Below, piece after piece: positions 21,949 through 33,300 of a stretch of DNA of 64,000 bases; positions within the stretch are counted from its first letter, which is position 1, and the number at the start of each line of letters is the position of its first letter. Position numbers and translations under genes: made by a program. This DNA comes from Blattamonas nauphoetae (Eukaryota; Preaxostyla; Oxymonadida). Where the stretch lies: NCBI GenBank assembly GCA_033064195.1, contig JARBJD010000307.1:22714-86713 (forward strand), read 5' to 3'. The notes under the pieces were generated by a model that was not told the DNA's origin, did no database searches, and saw only the letters and a program-made list of their open reading frames with translations.

Positions 21949-22869
21949 ATGTCACAAAAGATAGTGTACGTTCAACCACAAAGAAAAGCACAAGCGAAGA
22001 AACCAAAAATGAGATACGGACCGGAGACTCAAGCAGCATTGAAACGAATCTATGCCGACGATGATATTCAAACCAGACGCAATGATGCTCTGTGTAGTCT
22101 TCCATCAGCTCGTGAGTATATTGCGAGAACTGGACGAAATCGGACTGCGAAAATAGAACAATATGGACAAGTTCCTGATGTGATGGTGTACGATACTGAT
22201 ACTGGAGATTTGATTGCAGTCAATGGTGCTATGCTAACTCCATACAACAGTAGACCAGTCAAAGAGACATACTATGCAATGAATCCAACACCAGATATGC
22301 GAAGACAGAAACCATACACATCGTTTAATCAAAACCATGGAAGGAAAATCAAAGCTGTACATCGGTATTTCCTCAACAATGGAACATACGATTTGCCAAC
22401 CAATTATCGAGACATCAGCTATGAAGAGATGAAGACTAAACGATCTCAACAACCATATGCTTTAATGAAGAGAGCTGTTGGTGAACACATGACAAACACA
22501 TTGAGAATAACTCGTGCAAATCGAAGCAATCCAGCTGATCTTGAGAAAGATGTGTTAGACAATATGGTGTTCAATTCAATTCAATCACAAATTGCATCAC
22601 TGATGTGGGATCAATGGCTTATTGATCATGTTCAGGACTACAATCCCAGTATGAAACAAAAGAAAACCTTCAAAGATCAGATTTATCCAGTGTTTCTCCA
22701 AATGATCACTCAAGATCCAACGTATTTATCGCAATACTGTACTCACTATTCAACTCACATATCAACACAATTGAATCAACTGAAAGCCAAAGCATTCAAA
22801 ACAGTCACAAATGATGATATCAGTGGATTCCAATCTGAAATGCCTGGATATTATCAATATGCTCAGTAA
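21949..22869 (+). CDS. Conserved Polinton protein of unknown function, ~300 aa (copy B)
   Basis: 306 residues, uninterrupted. Basic N terminus (KAQAKKPKMRYG), then YADDDI, a PDVMVYDTDTGDLIAVNG block with an AP/TPYNSRPV turn, YYAMNPTPDMRRQ and a helical C-terminal half. No family recognised. Being first in the structural block after the ATPase in copies B, C and D suggests a virion or assembly role; the basic tail could bind DNA. Leader T-rich stretch TTTTTTATTTTGTATGAA precedes the ATG. Confidence 0.8.
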   Translation: MSQKIVYVQPQRKAQAKKPKMRYGPETQAALKRIYADDDIQTRRNDALCSLPSAREYIARTGRNRTAKIEQYGQVPDVMVYDTDTGDLIAVNGAMLTPYNSRPVKETYYAMNPTPDMRRQKPYTSFNQNHGRKIKAVHRYFLNNGTYDLPTNYRDISYEEMKTKRSQQPYALMKRAVGEHMTNTLRITRANRSNPADLEKDVLDNMVFNSIQSQIASLMWDQWLIDHVQDYNPSMKQKKTFKDQIYPVFLQMITQDPTYLSQYCTHYSTHISTQLNQLKAKAFKTVTNDDISGFQSEMPGYYQYAQ

Positions 22870-22927
22870 CAGAAAGAAATGAATGATAAAAAACATTAAT
22901 ATATTTTTTTTATTTTTATAGAAAGTG

Positions 22928-23641
22928 ATGAAACCAATTCTAGGTTGTCAATTTACAAAACACACAAGTTCTTTTTCAGTACCAACATCAATCACCAACA
23001 ATGTCATCATCGATAACAAAGGTTCGAATTCTGGAAGATTGAATAATGACCAGAGCGCTACTGTGGAGCTTGAAAATGAACGAGGTACTTATGATCCACC
23101 ACTCGAGACATATCCATCAGCCCCAATCCAAAGTCGTTCTATTCCACTCGACCCCTGGGCGGGTTCGAAGCCTTTGGCAAGACTGCGGGAATACACATCT
23201 AACATTCCTGCATTCAAAGATCAGCTCCTGCTCGTCTACAAGAATACATTCGCCTGTGAAAAGAAACTCCTGAACAATCGCATTGAACCATCAAAGAAAC
23301 TGATCACGAACCTAAGTGATTTGTGTGCACTAATTGCACCACAAACAGGAATCAACGATGTGGTGATCGAATTGGATGATTTGTCTGATAAGTGCCTATG
23401 TCTGAATAAACTCCCAATCTTTCGAACCATTTTCAAGATCCTTGTTGGAGGAAAAGATATGAGCATTGCCTACAATGAAGCATACAACACTATTCTCAAT
23501 TCTGGCATTTCTCTGACGAAAGCAATCCCGAGAAAACTTATTAATGAATTGTATTATTTATTTTTCTATAAATGGCACCAGGAAGTTTCAACAAACTCAC
23601 AAATATTGGCAAGCAATTCTTTCAATTCATCAAACCTCTAG
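22928..23641 (+). CDS. Conserved Polinton protein of unknown function, ~200 aa (copy B, stop lost)
   Basis: The start is the ATG at 22928, preceded by TTTTTTTTATTTTTATAG. The N terminus has QFTKHTSS and an Asn/Ser-rich linker; the C-terminal domain is helical with FACEKKLLNN, LDDLSDKCLCLNK and ILVGGKDMSIAYNEA. In copy C the protein ends at KAIPR; here the stop is changed, so the frame runs about 30 residues further and overlaps the next gene. Function not recognised. Confidence 0.75.
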   Translation: MKPILGCQFTKHTSSFSVPTSITNNVIIDNKGSNSGRLNNDQSATVELENERGTYDPPLETYPSAPIQSRSIPLDPWAGSKPLARLREYTSNIPAFKDQLLLVYKNTFACEKKLLNNRIEPSKKLITNLSDLCALIAPQTGINDVVIELDDLSDKCLCLNKLPIFRTIFKILVGGKDMSIAYNEAYNTILNSGISLTKAIPRKLINELYYLFFYKWHQEVSTNSQILASNSFNSSNL

Positions 23642-23883
23642 CTCCAACATTGCTTCAAGTAGGTGGTGGATTACTTTCACAGACAAACAACAAGTTTGGA
23701 CAAACAGCAGGAGGAATCCTCAGTGCCTTAGGCGGAATGATGGATGTATATCAGCAAAACAAAGCAATCAATCGAGCACCACAACAACCACAGATGATCG
23801 AATATGAACCACCACGAAATACACGCCATTCCAAGGATGACATTCCTCAACCATCAAATTCCAAAATTCAATTCAAAGGATAA
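23572..23883 (+). CDS. MAPG small protein 1, amphipathic and Gly-rich (copy B)
   Basis: 103 residues. MAPGSFNKL start, amphipathic helix KQFFQFIKPLAPTLLQ, then a Gly-rich helix GGGLLSQ...GGILSALGGMMDVY and a polar tail. Such small amphipathic or membrane-active proteins are common among minor virion proteins of adenovirus-like lineages; that analogy is inference. It shares the MAPG-(S/W)-(F/L) start with the next gene. Confidence 0.72.
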   Translation: MAPGSFNKLTNIGKQFFQFIKPLAPTLLQVGGGLLSQTNNKFGQTAGGILSALGGMMDVYQQNKAINRAPQQPQMIEYEPPRNTRHSKDDIPQPSNSKIQFKG

Positions 23884-23920
23884 ACATTCACTAGTATTCA
23901 AATATTTTTATTTTCATAAA

Positions 23921-24208
23921 ATGGCACCAGGTTGGTTTTCAAAATTAGCAGGAGTCGGAAACACAATTCTTCGTGTGGGAGCTCCATTTCTGAATCTCAT
24001 CCCCTTTGTTGGACCACTGATATCTAAGGTAGCACAGACAGGTGTTGAGATGATTCCAGATGTGAAATCGGATCAGCAAATCCATGCAGAAAAGATGGCA
24101 CAGGACGAGCAAGCAATGAATGAAGGAAACACACTTCTTCTCTTGATCTTTTCATCTCAACTACTCGATACTCGTCACTCGTTTCTCTCCATTGATTATT
24201 GTGGTTGA
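23921..24208 (+). pseudogene. MAPG small protein 2 (copy B), truncated at the element break
   Basis: The MAPGWFSKLAGVGNTILRVG start, hydrophobic NLIPFVGP and DVKSDQQIHAEKM match copy C 45634-45936 up to NEGN. After about 24131 the sequence is unrelated, replacing the basic C-terminal tail, so this is a chimeric truncated frame. Confidence 0.75.
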
Positions 24209-24783
24209 TCTTTCACATTTCACTATATTTTTGAGAGATGTACTCATTTTCAGAAAAATCAAACGAGTTTAGCCACAAGTCATCACCACACCCCATTCTT
24301 TTGTCGAGAGACACTTTGAGTCACTGATCCGCCCATGCAATCATGCAAATAGTCACCAGACTGACAGGACTGACTGATCACCTTTTCACCTGTATCTCAG
24401 CGTGTGACTCGACAAGGTTTGGAGCATGTTTTTCTTTTCATTTCCACGTTATTTGACAAAAGGACACTACTTTTGACCATCAGATGCAGAACTCTCCCGC
24501 AGATGATCCGTGTAGAAAATAAGGGCAACACCTTCAACGGGTGTTTCTGCGTGAACAATTATTCTTATGTCATCGTCTCCTATTTAGGCACCATCGGAAT
24601 TCGACGATCTCCAGCCCATCATTTTAATCAGATTGACCACTTCAATTGTTCAGATGATTAGGTTCTGGTCACATTCGGTTTTAACGCGTGTGATACTAAG
24701 TATCATACAATAAACATGTGAACGATGATCACACCAGCGAAAGATGATCACACAAGCGAAAGATGAAGTGGCGAAGTGCTGGT
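24132..24783. other. Junction region downstream of copy B, no gene
   Basis: Contains a 19-bp direct repeat (GATGATCACACxAGCGAAA) at about 24724-24763, just outside the hAT fragment. No convincing coding sequence. Confidence 0.4.
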
Positions 24784-25506
24784 TCAGTTCGGGATTGATG
24801 ACAGCTTCGAATATGCCTGTGCTCCAACTTGGAGAACTGCACCAACAGTCTCTGGATCCATTGAGGTCAGATGCGGTCCAATGAGCGTTCTCATTCGAGA
24901 AAAGAGACGCTCACAGCATGCTTCTGTCGCAGCAGTGCTTAGCGTACAAACAGCGATTGTTGATAGTGTTTGAACAATGATACTCGATGAGTCTCGATTG
25001 TTCTTCTAGAACATATATGGTTTCGTTCCGAAGAGACAGTCGAAAGGAAGTGTGAGCTGATTGTTTAACCAAGCAAGGTAATTCGCCTGGACACACACAA
25101 TTGATTCGGGATCCAATCCTGGGGTGGATTGTCGAATGGTATGTCCAAGTTGGACACATAGCAGATGTTTCCACTGAGTTTCGCCAATCACAGTTCGACA
25201 AGTCTGGTACTCGTCTGAATCTACTGAATCATCAGAATCATGCTCTTCTCCTATTGTCTCCTCCAATAGTCTCTGCAGTTGATTCTGCTTAACGACAATA
25301 TCCGATGGTGAATAATGTGCTGAACTTCGTCGACGCTTGACTTTCTGAGGAGAGTTGTCCTGGCAAGTGTCATCAAATTGCTGAGTGAACTCAAGTTCAT
25401 GGCGAAGCACTTGTATTGCCGCTTCTTTGATTGTTTTGTTTGCAGCTTGTGATAGTGTTGGGTTTGGTCTTATTTCTCTCTGAGCAGGAGAATAATCTTC
25501 CACCAC
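24784..25506 (-). pseudogene. hAT-family transposase C-terminal remnant
   Basis: The minus-strand frame ends at 24784 with a segment reading STAATEACCERLFSRM and MDPETVGAVL, the hAT C-terminal dimerisation motif (usually A-S-x-R-x-F-S...R..L.P..V). A TAG at about 25006 interrupts it. The upstream 166 residues include an acidic EEHDSDDSVDSDEY stretch. The catalytic Asp residues were not located. It is a decayed copy adjacent to the broken end of copy B. Confidence 0.6.
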
Positions 25507-26650
25507 GTCGCAATCTCCTTCTTCAGACTCGCCTGTTTCGAAATATTAGCAAATGTCCGGACCAAGATCGAGAAGAGTCTGTTGAAATTGAGATTCCTGA
25601 TGGATTGCAGCTTGACGGTGACCCTCTGTTCAAATCTGAATTGGTGTGGGAAGGTGCGTGAGGTCAGGGAGATCTCTCTTTTCATCCAGAGAGAGTTGGG
25701 AAGGAGTCGGAAGTGGGATGAATTCGATAGGTAAGGAGGCGGGAAATGATGCTATATCCTTCATTCTGTCAAATGGGATTCCCGTCATGACATGTCGCCC
25801 AAATGGAGTGAACGAGAATGCGAGTGCCCTCTGTATCGCCGAATCTGTTTGCACGATGCGACAAAACACGCAGTCCTCGCAAGTTCTGGTTGGGTCGATC
25901 CACTCGTTGTGCGGTGAAGTGAAGTGGAAAGAGTTCTGTGAGAGTTTTTGTTTCCTCGCACACCCACACAACGAGAGCTGAAATTGATATCCATCGGTGG
26001 GCTAAAAAGCGAGGTGGTTTCCTGGCAAATTTCGATTTGTACCGAACCGTCCGGCAGTCATTGACGATATTTTCAATGAAGGAGTGTACACTCCGAAAAA
26101 TAGACGATTGGCCTTCATAAGTACCGACGCTCTTTGTCTTGTGAAAGAGTGGACGAGCTTGGAAACATCAGTGTTTGGGTTTTTCTGCCCAACTGAAATG
26201 AGGATTTGGTCAGGATCATTGAATCTTGGGTTCTGTTGAATATTCGTCGTGTCAGACGACCCCAATGTGCTTCTGGTCCTGTCTGCTATCTTCTGTTCAT
26301 CAAAAAAGTGAGAGAAATGTGGTAATCTCATACCGTTTTGGAGACAAGGTTGCAACTGTATCGCTTATAGTCCAGGCTTCTCCAAACAGTCTCCATAATT
26401 TGCGTCAAATTGGACCATAATCTGAGATGGAAGATACTTTGTCTTAAGTGACATGGTACACGTCTAATAATCACGTGAGAGGAGACAAACTCTCAATAAA
26501 CCTCATTTTCAAGTTGATCTAGAGAAAGAAAAAAGAAATAGGTCTGATCCAGATTGCCTTTCCAATGTGAACAAAAACTGAGAGATGAATCGATAAATAT
26601 AAACAGAAATCGTTTTTATATCGAGAAACGGTTCACTGTATCACAATTCG
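25507..26650. other. Unassigned; possible upstream hAT or host gene fragments (minus)
   Basis: Minus-strand open segments at 25630-25971 and 26002-26355 have ordinary coding composition, the first with a CEDCVFC cysteine cluster. No domain is firmly recognised and the frames do not join cleanly. Confidence 0.3.
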
Positions 26651-26699
26651 AAATGCTTCAAGTTCAGTTCTGATGCTCCGTCTGTTGTCCTGCGAATCC

Positions 26700-29600
26700 A
26701 GCGCTTCCGACACAACTCAAACTCTTAACGCTTCAAATTTGGCGAATTTCCCCTTGTCGACGGGTGGAGATCCTGAGTCCTCGTCGAGGGCAGTGTACGC
26801 GTTGTCGTCGTCTGCCTCGATGATCAGCCTAGCGCGTTGGATGACTGAGTCTGGACCGTGCCTGCCATCTATCCGCACACCAGATCGGCAACCACGTCGT
26901 TTCGGAGAGAGTCGAACACTCCGTCGCAGGCGAGGACGATGGCTACGTCCTCCCTTTTTCAGTCGCTGACGTGGGTGTCGGTCATGCAGTTCTGCAAGAC
27001 CTGAAAAGAGGCGGGTTCGGCCTTCTTCAAATCCTATGTCGTCGCTGATGGCAAGAAAATGTCGAAGTTAACCATCGCACGAGCGATAGCAAGAACAACA
27101 TTGATGCGCCGTTGCACATTCAAAATCCCGCCGACAGACGTGATGAAGTTGCGCTCACTTTGGCAGACCGGCTTGTGATCGATGGTGAGTGGCGGGTCAG
27201 TGAAGAGCGACACAACGTCCGCAAAGCACCATGGGGGGACGAGGATGTTGGTGTTGTGTGTTGTCTGTGGCTGTATGTGGCGCACATCGAGGAAGACAGG
27301 CTTCGATGGTAGGCTTGGCGGAAAGAGGGAGCGAGTTCATTTTTGAATTAGCAGTGAGGGAGGAGAAGCGAGAGACGAGGACAGCTCGGCAGTCTCCCAC
27401 GTTTGTCACAAAAGCGGTCATCGGTGTGATCAGAGCGAGGAGCGCACATGCTCCGTCGTCGACGCGCAGGAGTCGCATCTTCTTCGTCAGATTCTCCATA
27501 GTTGCTCGGAGGAGGGTGGGGATGAATGGAGGATGTGGTGGGTGCATCGCGTGTTCGAGCTCAAATTCGATGTTCGACATTTCTTGAAGTCCGATGCGAG
27601 AGAAACGGAGTTCCTGTGGGAAGGTGAACAGTCGCTCAACACGGTCGACCTGCCCAGTCTCGAGCAGAGTCTGCAAGTTCCACCCGCCGGCCGGAAGGAG
27701 AAGCTCAGCATCCTCCATCGTCTGTCGCTCGCCGTTTGTTTTAGCGCAGCCGACGTTGGGGTGGTTGAGTGAGGGCAGATGCTTCGGCTGGCGAGTGAAG
27801 TCGACAGTCGACGAGCGAATGTCTCGGTGCACAAGCGAAGGGTCGTGGAAGAATGCTTTGAAGTCGGGGTTGCTCTTCACGTTCGGAATGTCGATTGGGA
27901 AGTTGCGGGGTTCGCGCGAAAGTGACCGATGATGGTGTCTGGACTTCCTTCGTTTTGGACTCCGATGATGGTTCATGAACAGCGTCGTTTCCCATCTCGT
28001 ATGGATCGTCGTGCTCTTTCTTCTCTTCCATTCCCACACTTTCCATCCATATCTCTTCCACAACGTCTTCTTCCATGACGTACGGATTATCTTCTTTGTC
28101 CCGATCTTCTTTCGAACTTGACGTCCTCTTCTCCTTCACAATCTCTTCCACCATGCTGTGCGGATCGTCACGTTCCTGATCGTGTTGGCCCGCCTTCCCT
28201 TCCACCACTCTTGTCCTTCTGAATGTCATCGCGTTGATGAGAGACGACGGCGTGTTGGGACGAGGACAGAAAACTGTTCGAAAATGGTCTGTCGAACGAG
28301 TTGAACGAGTCCACGAATTAGAAGTTGAAGGGCCGTGTGGTGTGGCTGGCGAGCAAGTAGCTGTCTCAAAATCCAATCAGCCCCGACAGCATCGACGGGG
28401 CGGGGTCACACTTGGTCAACTGCGTGGAATTGATCTGGGCGTTCAGAATCAGGTCGAGTTTGTCTGAGTACGCCTTCTCGTCTTCCGTGTGGTACGGCAA
28501 CAGCGAGGACAGCTTGTCGGTGTTGCTGAGTGTTGAAAGCGGCGAAGTTGTAAAACGAGACCGATCGAAGCCGAACTGATCCATCCATCTGAGCTGAGTG
28601 ACGAATGAGGAGTGTTGCTGTTTGGCGGCTGATTCTCAGTATTTCTGAGTGTCGAGCTTGATCGGATGAGCTTAGTCGAGTAAGATGTGGAGGAAGGGAT
28701 CAGAACTCAGATCTTTGCGAGTGAATTCGGATGCTCGGAGACGATCCTTCTGCACAACGTCCTGCCTCTCCATCCAACCATCCGACACTTCGTCCTCATC
28801 TTTTTCCATCTCTCGATCGAGCTGCGACACTTTCATCAATCGAGGCGGTGTTGGTGGAGGTGACTGTTTCTGGAGTGGGTGGATTCGGAGGAGGATGAGA
28901 GTCCGTGGAGTTCGACAGGAGAGAATCTGAGCGGAGGGAAAGGAGCTCTCGGAGAGCGGGACAGAATCGACGGGAGACGATATGTAGTCCTGTACTTCGG
29001 GAGTGACAGTGCTGACAGGCTGTGTTCGCCCAGGAGCGACGGGAACAGGGATGAGCGAGTCGACGTCGGAAGATCCGTCGGAGGAGGACGTGGTTTCAGA
29101 AGTGGGCGGGGAGGGGCGGACGGCGGAAAATAGTACAGCGATGGCGCGAGACGAGGCAGCGATGGTGCGGACAATCTCGACGTCAGACAGTCGAGATACG
29201 AGAGACGACCAGGCTCTTTCACAAAGTGTGGCAGGAGCGTGGGCTCGACGTATGCCTTCGAACTGTCGCGTGGAGAATGACATTGATCGGCGTGGGCAAC
29301 CTCTGCGCATTGTCTGTCGTACAAACCGAGATAATCGTCCAACTCTTCACCGAGTCGGATGGACGCGAGGCGGTTGTGGGAGAGGTCGGTGTAGTTGACG
29401 AGGCCGACGTTGATGTTGACGGGCGAGGCGGGGAAGGCGATGGGGTGGATGGAGAGGGGCATGTCTATCTGTAAAATGCATTTCGGAATGGACGTGAGGC
29501 GGTTGTGGGAGAGGTCGATGTGGATGCCTCGAAAGGCACGTGTGATGAAGTCGTCTGAGAGGCAGTCGATCGGGGATTGTTGTGAGTTTATTTCCGGCCA

Positions 29601-29730
29601 TTGACAGAGAGTAAAAATGGGTGAGATGTTGGAATGATGAGGGGATTGTTGTGAGAAGATTGTGTCGAAACGAGAGAGAAATCAACCGTTTTACCTCACG
29701 GAATACATCTTGGAGAAAAAAAGGTATCAC
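26700..29730 (-). pseudogene. Leucine-rich-repeat plus PP2C-type phosphatase gene, multiply interrupted
   Basis: The 5' part (about 29290-29730) has LRR motifs: LSFRHNLLTTIPSSFQHL, MAGNKLTTIPD, then in a shifted frame IDLSHNRLTSIPK and TDLSHNRLASI. The middle (about 27900-29250) is Ser/Pro- and Asp/Glu-rich. The 3' part carries PP2C motifs in order: GERQTMEDAE (about 27720), TNVGDCRAVL (about 27390), LTIDHKP with a following GG (about 27110-27190), LAIARA (about 27080) and LACDGVFDSL (about 26915). The usual RA-x-GD becomes RAMVNFD. Introns could explain some frame changes, but the internal frame loss inside the LRR suggests decay. LRR-PP2C architecture is known from PHLPP-type phosphatases and fungal adenylyl cyclases. 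GC content is higher than in the Polintons, fitting a host gene. Confidence 0.65.
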
Positions 29731-30875
29731 TGTGGAGATCTAAGGAAGAGAAGGAGCTTCTGAGTCGTAAGAGCCATCCACGACTTGATCATGGAAAAGA
29801 GAAAACCATGTGGACGATGTTATGAGCAAAATCAATCGGATGCATCTTCTAAACAATGTCCTGATGTTGTTTCCATGAGCCTCTGGACTACATAATGAAC
29901 CAATTCATGCAAGCAGAGTCTATAGTACAATGGTGTTTTTCTCGACTGTCAATAGTTCAGTGAGCTTCTGGCCAGCTGGAATCGATATGAAGAAGTTAAT
30001 GGCAGAATTGTGATAGATGCATTCAGGAGTTTGCAGTGTTTTCATTTGGAATGATGAGTGTGTTCAGAATCGTTTCCAATGTGTCGAGATGACAAAGGAG
30101 GGAAATCACTCTTCTGAGGCTGGAATTAACTATAAGTGAGGGGATTCATACGAGCAGATGATGAGATCGTTGTCAATCAATTCGTTCGCCGACAATGAGT
30201 GTAGCTTCGTCGTGAGACTGCTGGTTGGAGGTGTGATCAAGTAAATCATTTCAAATATTTGGAGGTCAGGTGGACGAACGTGTTGATCAGTTGGACAGAT
30301 TAACCGTGGCCTGCATGTGTGAACGAACCATTCCGAAAGCTCGACACTGAAATGTCTCCTGGTGAAGAGAGAATCTCATAAATACCTCCTCAAATCGTCA
30401 TATGAAGGCAGTCTTACATGGACTCCAGTCATTGGCGGAGTTAAACTGAAGATGATGGATGAAAATACCGATGGATAAAACGATGAGTGAAACGCGAGAA
30501 GAATAAACGAGAGAACGATTATTTGAACCTACATACATCATTCAACTAACAGGATGTTTCATTTCAATGATGAATACTGACTTCAGTTGTAGTGTTTGGT
30601 TTGGAAATGAACAAAAAATACAGGTGAGAATCCTGACCAGGTATCGCAACGTGAAGGGACAATTTCCTCCCAAGTGAGATAATGCATGTGCTATAGAGTC
30701 CATTTCTCCGAACATATCATCACAGGATCTAATGATTTTAGCACTATGCTCGATCTCATCAGGCTTGCTTTTCTCTCCCTGTCTGAACTTGATTTCTTTG
30801 CTTTTGTGTCGTTTTTGGTAACTTCATTTCACCCATTTGCGGATTCAAATGATTTCTGAGACAGCTGAAAGAATA
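29731..30875. other. No gene recognised
   Basis: Many stops in all frames, with no repeats or domain-like segments noted. Intergenic host DNA between the phosphatase gene and a MITE. Confidence 0.4.
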
Positions 30876-31230
30876 CAGGGTGATTCAGAAGTAATGGTCT
30901 TTCATGGGGCGGATCAACTACGGACGAAAATCCATATGAAGCATCAATAATCATTCGCATCTTCGTACGGCTTAGGCTTTTTGTTTTTAATCATTTCATG
31001 TCTACCAGGTTGATTATCAGTCCGTGGAAGCAGTAAAACAGAGAAAAATCTTTTCGGTCCACCTCCTTTTCTCTGTCAGCTGAACATAATTATCAACCTG
31101 GTAGACATGAAATGATTAAAAACAAAAAGCCTAAGCCGTACGAAGATGAGAAAGATTCTTGGTGCTTCATATGGATTTTCGTCCGAAGTTGATCGGCCCC
31201 ATGAAAGACCATTACTTCTGAATCACCCTG
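30876..31230. mobile_element. 355-bp mariner-type MITE with TA duplication
   Basis: Begins CAGGGTGATTCAGAAGTAAT and ends with its inverse, flanked by TA at 30874-30875 and 31231-31232. The arms extend inward (ATTTTCGTCCGTAG-like and AAGCCTAAGCCGTACGAAGA), so almost the whole element is palindromic. No coding capacity. Confidence 0.82.
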
Positions 31231-31320
31231 TAGGATCAGTTGAAGGGTTTGATCATACCATCAACAGAACGATGGGTTGAATTTTTAAAAGCGACCAGAA
31301 TTATGACAATTCGAATTTCT

Positions 31321-31668
31321 TCATTCTATCTTCAAACCAGCGACCACTTTCTCAACCGAGCGGCCATTTTGGAGCAGCCTGTCTATGAGAGTCAAGCTGA
31401 GACTCTTGATCTTCCTGAGGGTTCTCCTCGTTGCTTTCACCAGTGTCGGGCATGCCCGGTGTTTCCTCAAGTTCCACACTGCTGTTGTGTTGTCTGAACG
31501 CAGCGCAATCGAAGAGAGGTGATTGAGGTGAAGGAGAGGGCTTGCTTTGATACAAGCGTGATGTATTGCCATTGTCTCCTTCCAATTGGAGGTTTGCTTT
31601 GCTTCGTTCTCCGTCCACGAACCGCTGAAGAGTGTTTGATCCGAATTGATCTGGAGAACCGCCCCCCA
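31321..31668 (-). pseudogene. Retroelement RNase H fragment (DIRS/Ty3-like)
   Basis: Reading from 31668 downward: WGAVLQINSDQTLFSGSW, TSNWKETMA and, further on, ALRSDNTTAVWNLRK. The GWGA...W...SN.rE...SDNTTAV order is characteristic of RNase H domains in DIRS-like and related retroelements. The fragment stops exactly at the left terminus of Polinton copy C, implying copy C inserted into it. No reverse transcriptase remains. Confidence 0.55.
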
Positions 31669-33228
31669 AGTAGTATAGAAGACGGATACCGATACATACC
31701 TACTTCGCCAATAGCACGGAATAAATCACTTTTGACCTCAAAAACACACATTTGTCGACTCTTCGATTTTGATGAATTTTTGACTGAATTCTTACATTTT
31801 TCGATCAAATATACTCCAAAAATGATTGGAAGTCGATTCATTGACAAATCAATCGGCACAATCATTTGGTGTTTGTTTCATAATGCAATTGGTGTCAACA
31901 TGTCAATGGGAAATTCATGGATTTTATTTTGTTTACAAATCCACAGGTCCACGGGTCCACAAGTCCACAAAGTCCACCGACTACTTAGGAAGTATGCCGG
32001 AGACTTGTACAAGAACTATTCTTCATGCTCACAGCTGGCATATTACATAAATCAGTTTTGTTTATGTGGACTTTTCAGTATTGATGCTACAATTGTCTTC
32101 ATACTATAAAGTGACAGTTGACAAAGATGATAAAAATGAGATTAGTTAGAGCATAGGATGTTATATATTTGTTCAATGTGCAATGTGCAATGTGGACCTG
32201 TGGACCTGTGGACCTGTGGACCTGTGGACCCGTGGATTTATAAACAAAATAAATTCTCCCATTTTTCCATTGACACGTTGACACTAATCACACTATTGAA
32301 CTGGCATCATTTCCATATGCCGATTGATGTGTCATTGGATCGACAGGTCCACAACGTCTCTAAGGAGCCTAAGCTTCGCGAAGTCCACGGCGCAGGAGCA
32401 TGCTCAGAATGCACCAGAATTACGTGCACTACCTCCCCATGCATCGGGACCATCCGTGGATTGTTTTGGTCAAATTTGATTTTTTCACTTTTTTTCACTC
32501 TTATTTATGATAATTAAAAAATGAATTTTTTAAAGTTAACCTTAATTTTTGCGACCATCCAAAATTGTTCTGACAAGGCTAATATCAGTCTAAAGAGTTT
32601 AAATATGATGTGTTTCGTGTGATCTGAGAAGTATTTCTGAAGTTATGGGTAGTCTCAAAATTAACGCTGATTTATTTTTTATCGTTTTTTTTAATGTGTA
32701 CATGAAGAGGAGATCCAGACAAAGTTCGAAAAATACAAATGTGAGCTTTGACCACACAAACCTCTTCCAAGGTCAATCCCGATCTGCTGAGTTCATTTCT
32801 GATGTTTTCAGAGTGATCTGAGCAGTAGTTCCTGAGATATGGGTGATCCAAAAATAAACGTTAAACTTTTTTAACTTTCTGATTTTTTAATCTGTATATG
32901 AAGAGGAGTTGTTGGCCAAGTTCAAGTATTGAGCCCTCGACGTAATGTTCCAAGATACTCAGGCAAAATGGTGCCCTGGTGACTGATGCGCAGAACGAAT
33001 TGGAGGTTGGATTGGAGACGGATGATCGAAAGATTGTCCCCGGGGTTCATGTTGGCAGCACTTAGATGTGCCCGTAAATCATGCCCACCCAAGACTTAAC
33101 CCTTCAAGGACTTCGCCAGCAGCAGTCATTTAGAAGGATCGCGATAGAACGATCCCCAAAGGAGTATCGGGGTGTGTATAGGAAGCTCGTACGAACGTGG
33201 GAAGGCTCTTCTCTTCGGTTATTTTTGT
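31669..33228. repeat. Left TIR of copy C (~1.56 kb)
   Basis: Matches 50050-51332 inverted, with divergence. It contains GTGGACCT minisatellite runs (for example 32190-32232), a module of CCATTGACAC...ATTTTATTTTGTTTA...GGTCCAC occurring twice in opposite orientation, and a duplicated roughly 190-bp segment at about 32640-32900, which partly explains the extra length over the right TIR. Confidence 0.85.
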
Positions 33229-33300
33229 CCTGTTTGATTTGCAGACTTCAATAATAATCGTTAAACTTTTTTTATTTTTCCATTTTTTAATTTATAATAA

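Larger units (their letters stand above)
16341..24131 (+). mobile_element. Polinton copy B, 3'-truncated
   Basis: The gene order is repeat protein, pPolB remnant, integrase, coiled-coil protein, ATPase (minus), then four structural or unknown genes. Homology with copy C ends inside the second MAPG gene near 24131, so both capsid-like genes and the right terminus are missing. Confidence 0.85.

Noticed and set aside
23804-24208. Longer frame starting at 23804
   Set aside because: The homologous start in copy C and the T-rich leader place the ATG at 23921.
31519-32109. 196-aa plus-strand open frame across the left end of copy C
   Set aside because: It spans the retroelement/TIR boundary and is antisense to the RNase H fragment, so it is not a conserved gene.
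32190-32240. CRISPR-like short repeats
   Set aside because: The GTGGACCT units are contiguous minisatellite repeats without unique spacers, within a eukaryotic transposon TIR.
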